A DNA stretch of 42,623 bases from Paracoccaceae bacterium (GTDB taxonomy: Bacteria; Pseudomonadota; Alphaproteobacteria; Rhodobacterales; Rhodobacteraceae): positions 1 to 42,623 of the forward strand of contig JANQRE010000029.1 in assembly GCA_028284705.1 (NCBI GenBank), written 5' to 3'. Below the pieces are notes generated by a model, which had not been told where the DNA came from, did no database searches, and saw nothing but the letters and a program-made list of their open reading frames with translations. Positions 42,619-42,623 of this stretch are shown here, one piece after another. The translations under genes were made by a program, and so were the position numbers. Within the stretch, counting starts at the first letter, position 1; the number at the start of each line of letters is the position of its first letter.

Positions 42619-42623
42619 CCGAC

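Overview
The window is high-GC chromosomal DNA of an alphaproteobacterium, most likely a Rhodobacteraceae (Roseobacter-group) member. The evidence is gene content and order: erpA and dgt facing each other, then argS, a SPOR protein, nagZ, scpA and scpB; a tRNA-Pro followed by a two-module dCTP deaminase; a DksA with a single cysteine; Rhodobacter-type methyltransferase and PIN neighbours; a DUF2927 lipoprotein; CtrA-type boxes; and GC-rich hairpin repeats after genes. These are recognised by eye; no database search was run. No phage, transposase, rRNA or CRISPR array is visible.

Layout. Bases 1-1000 hold a TPR-repeat gene that runs off the left edge and has no ordinary start codon; it contains an exact 90-bp internal duplication. 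gatB follows (1006-2523). Bases 2640-3620 are clearly AT-richer and carry two orphan genes. Bases 3639-7158 (minus strand) hold a membrane-anchored protein, a large KAP-type P-loop NTPase with a macro-like N-terminal region, and a cupin resembling DMSP lyases but lacking two key residues. This 1-7 kb part is the accessory-looking end of the window and contains the best candidate for an uncharacterised system.

Bases 7288-20537 are mostly housekeeping or metabolic: lytic transglycosylase, SDR, aminopeptidase N, photolyase with a tiny DUF2256 zinc-finger gene, malate synthase G, a class I amidotransferase-fold hydrolase, an SCP2 protein, and a minus-strand run of ligase-associated exonuclease, ATP-dependent DNA ligase and amidohydrolase. 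An array of four 21-bp perfect hairpins with different arms lies at 8099-8204 between convergent genes.

Bases 20622-30397 carry an aldolase, a small basic protein, a DUF6778-like lipoprotein behind a CtrA box, an rRNA methyltransferase/PIN pair, an M48 protease, a small exported protein with a strong terminator, and a minus-strand MoxR / GNAT / DUF2927 lipoprotein / 55-aa membrane protein / VWA cluster, with a second CtrA box ahead of the GNAT gene. dksA is next.

Bases 30462-42618 carry a LysE exporter, exonuclease III, three small envelope or acidic proteins, erpA, dgt, the argS-SPOR-nagZ-scpA-scpB run, a small basic protein, a DMT transporter, the dCTP deaminase and tRNA-Pro(GGG). Three copies of a roughly 100-bp intergenic repeat with a compensating GC-rich stem lie after the LysE, dgt and DMT genes.
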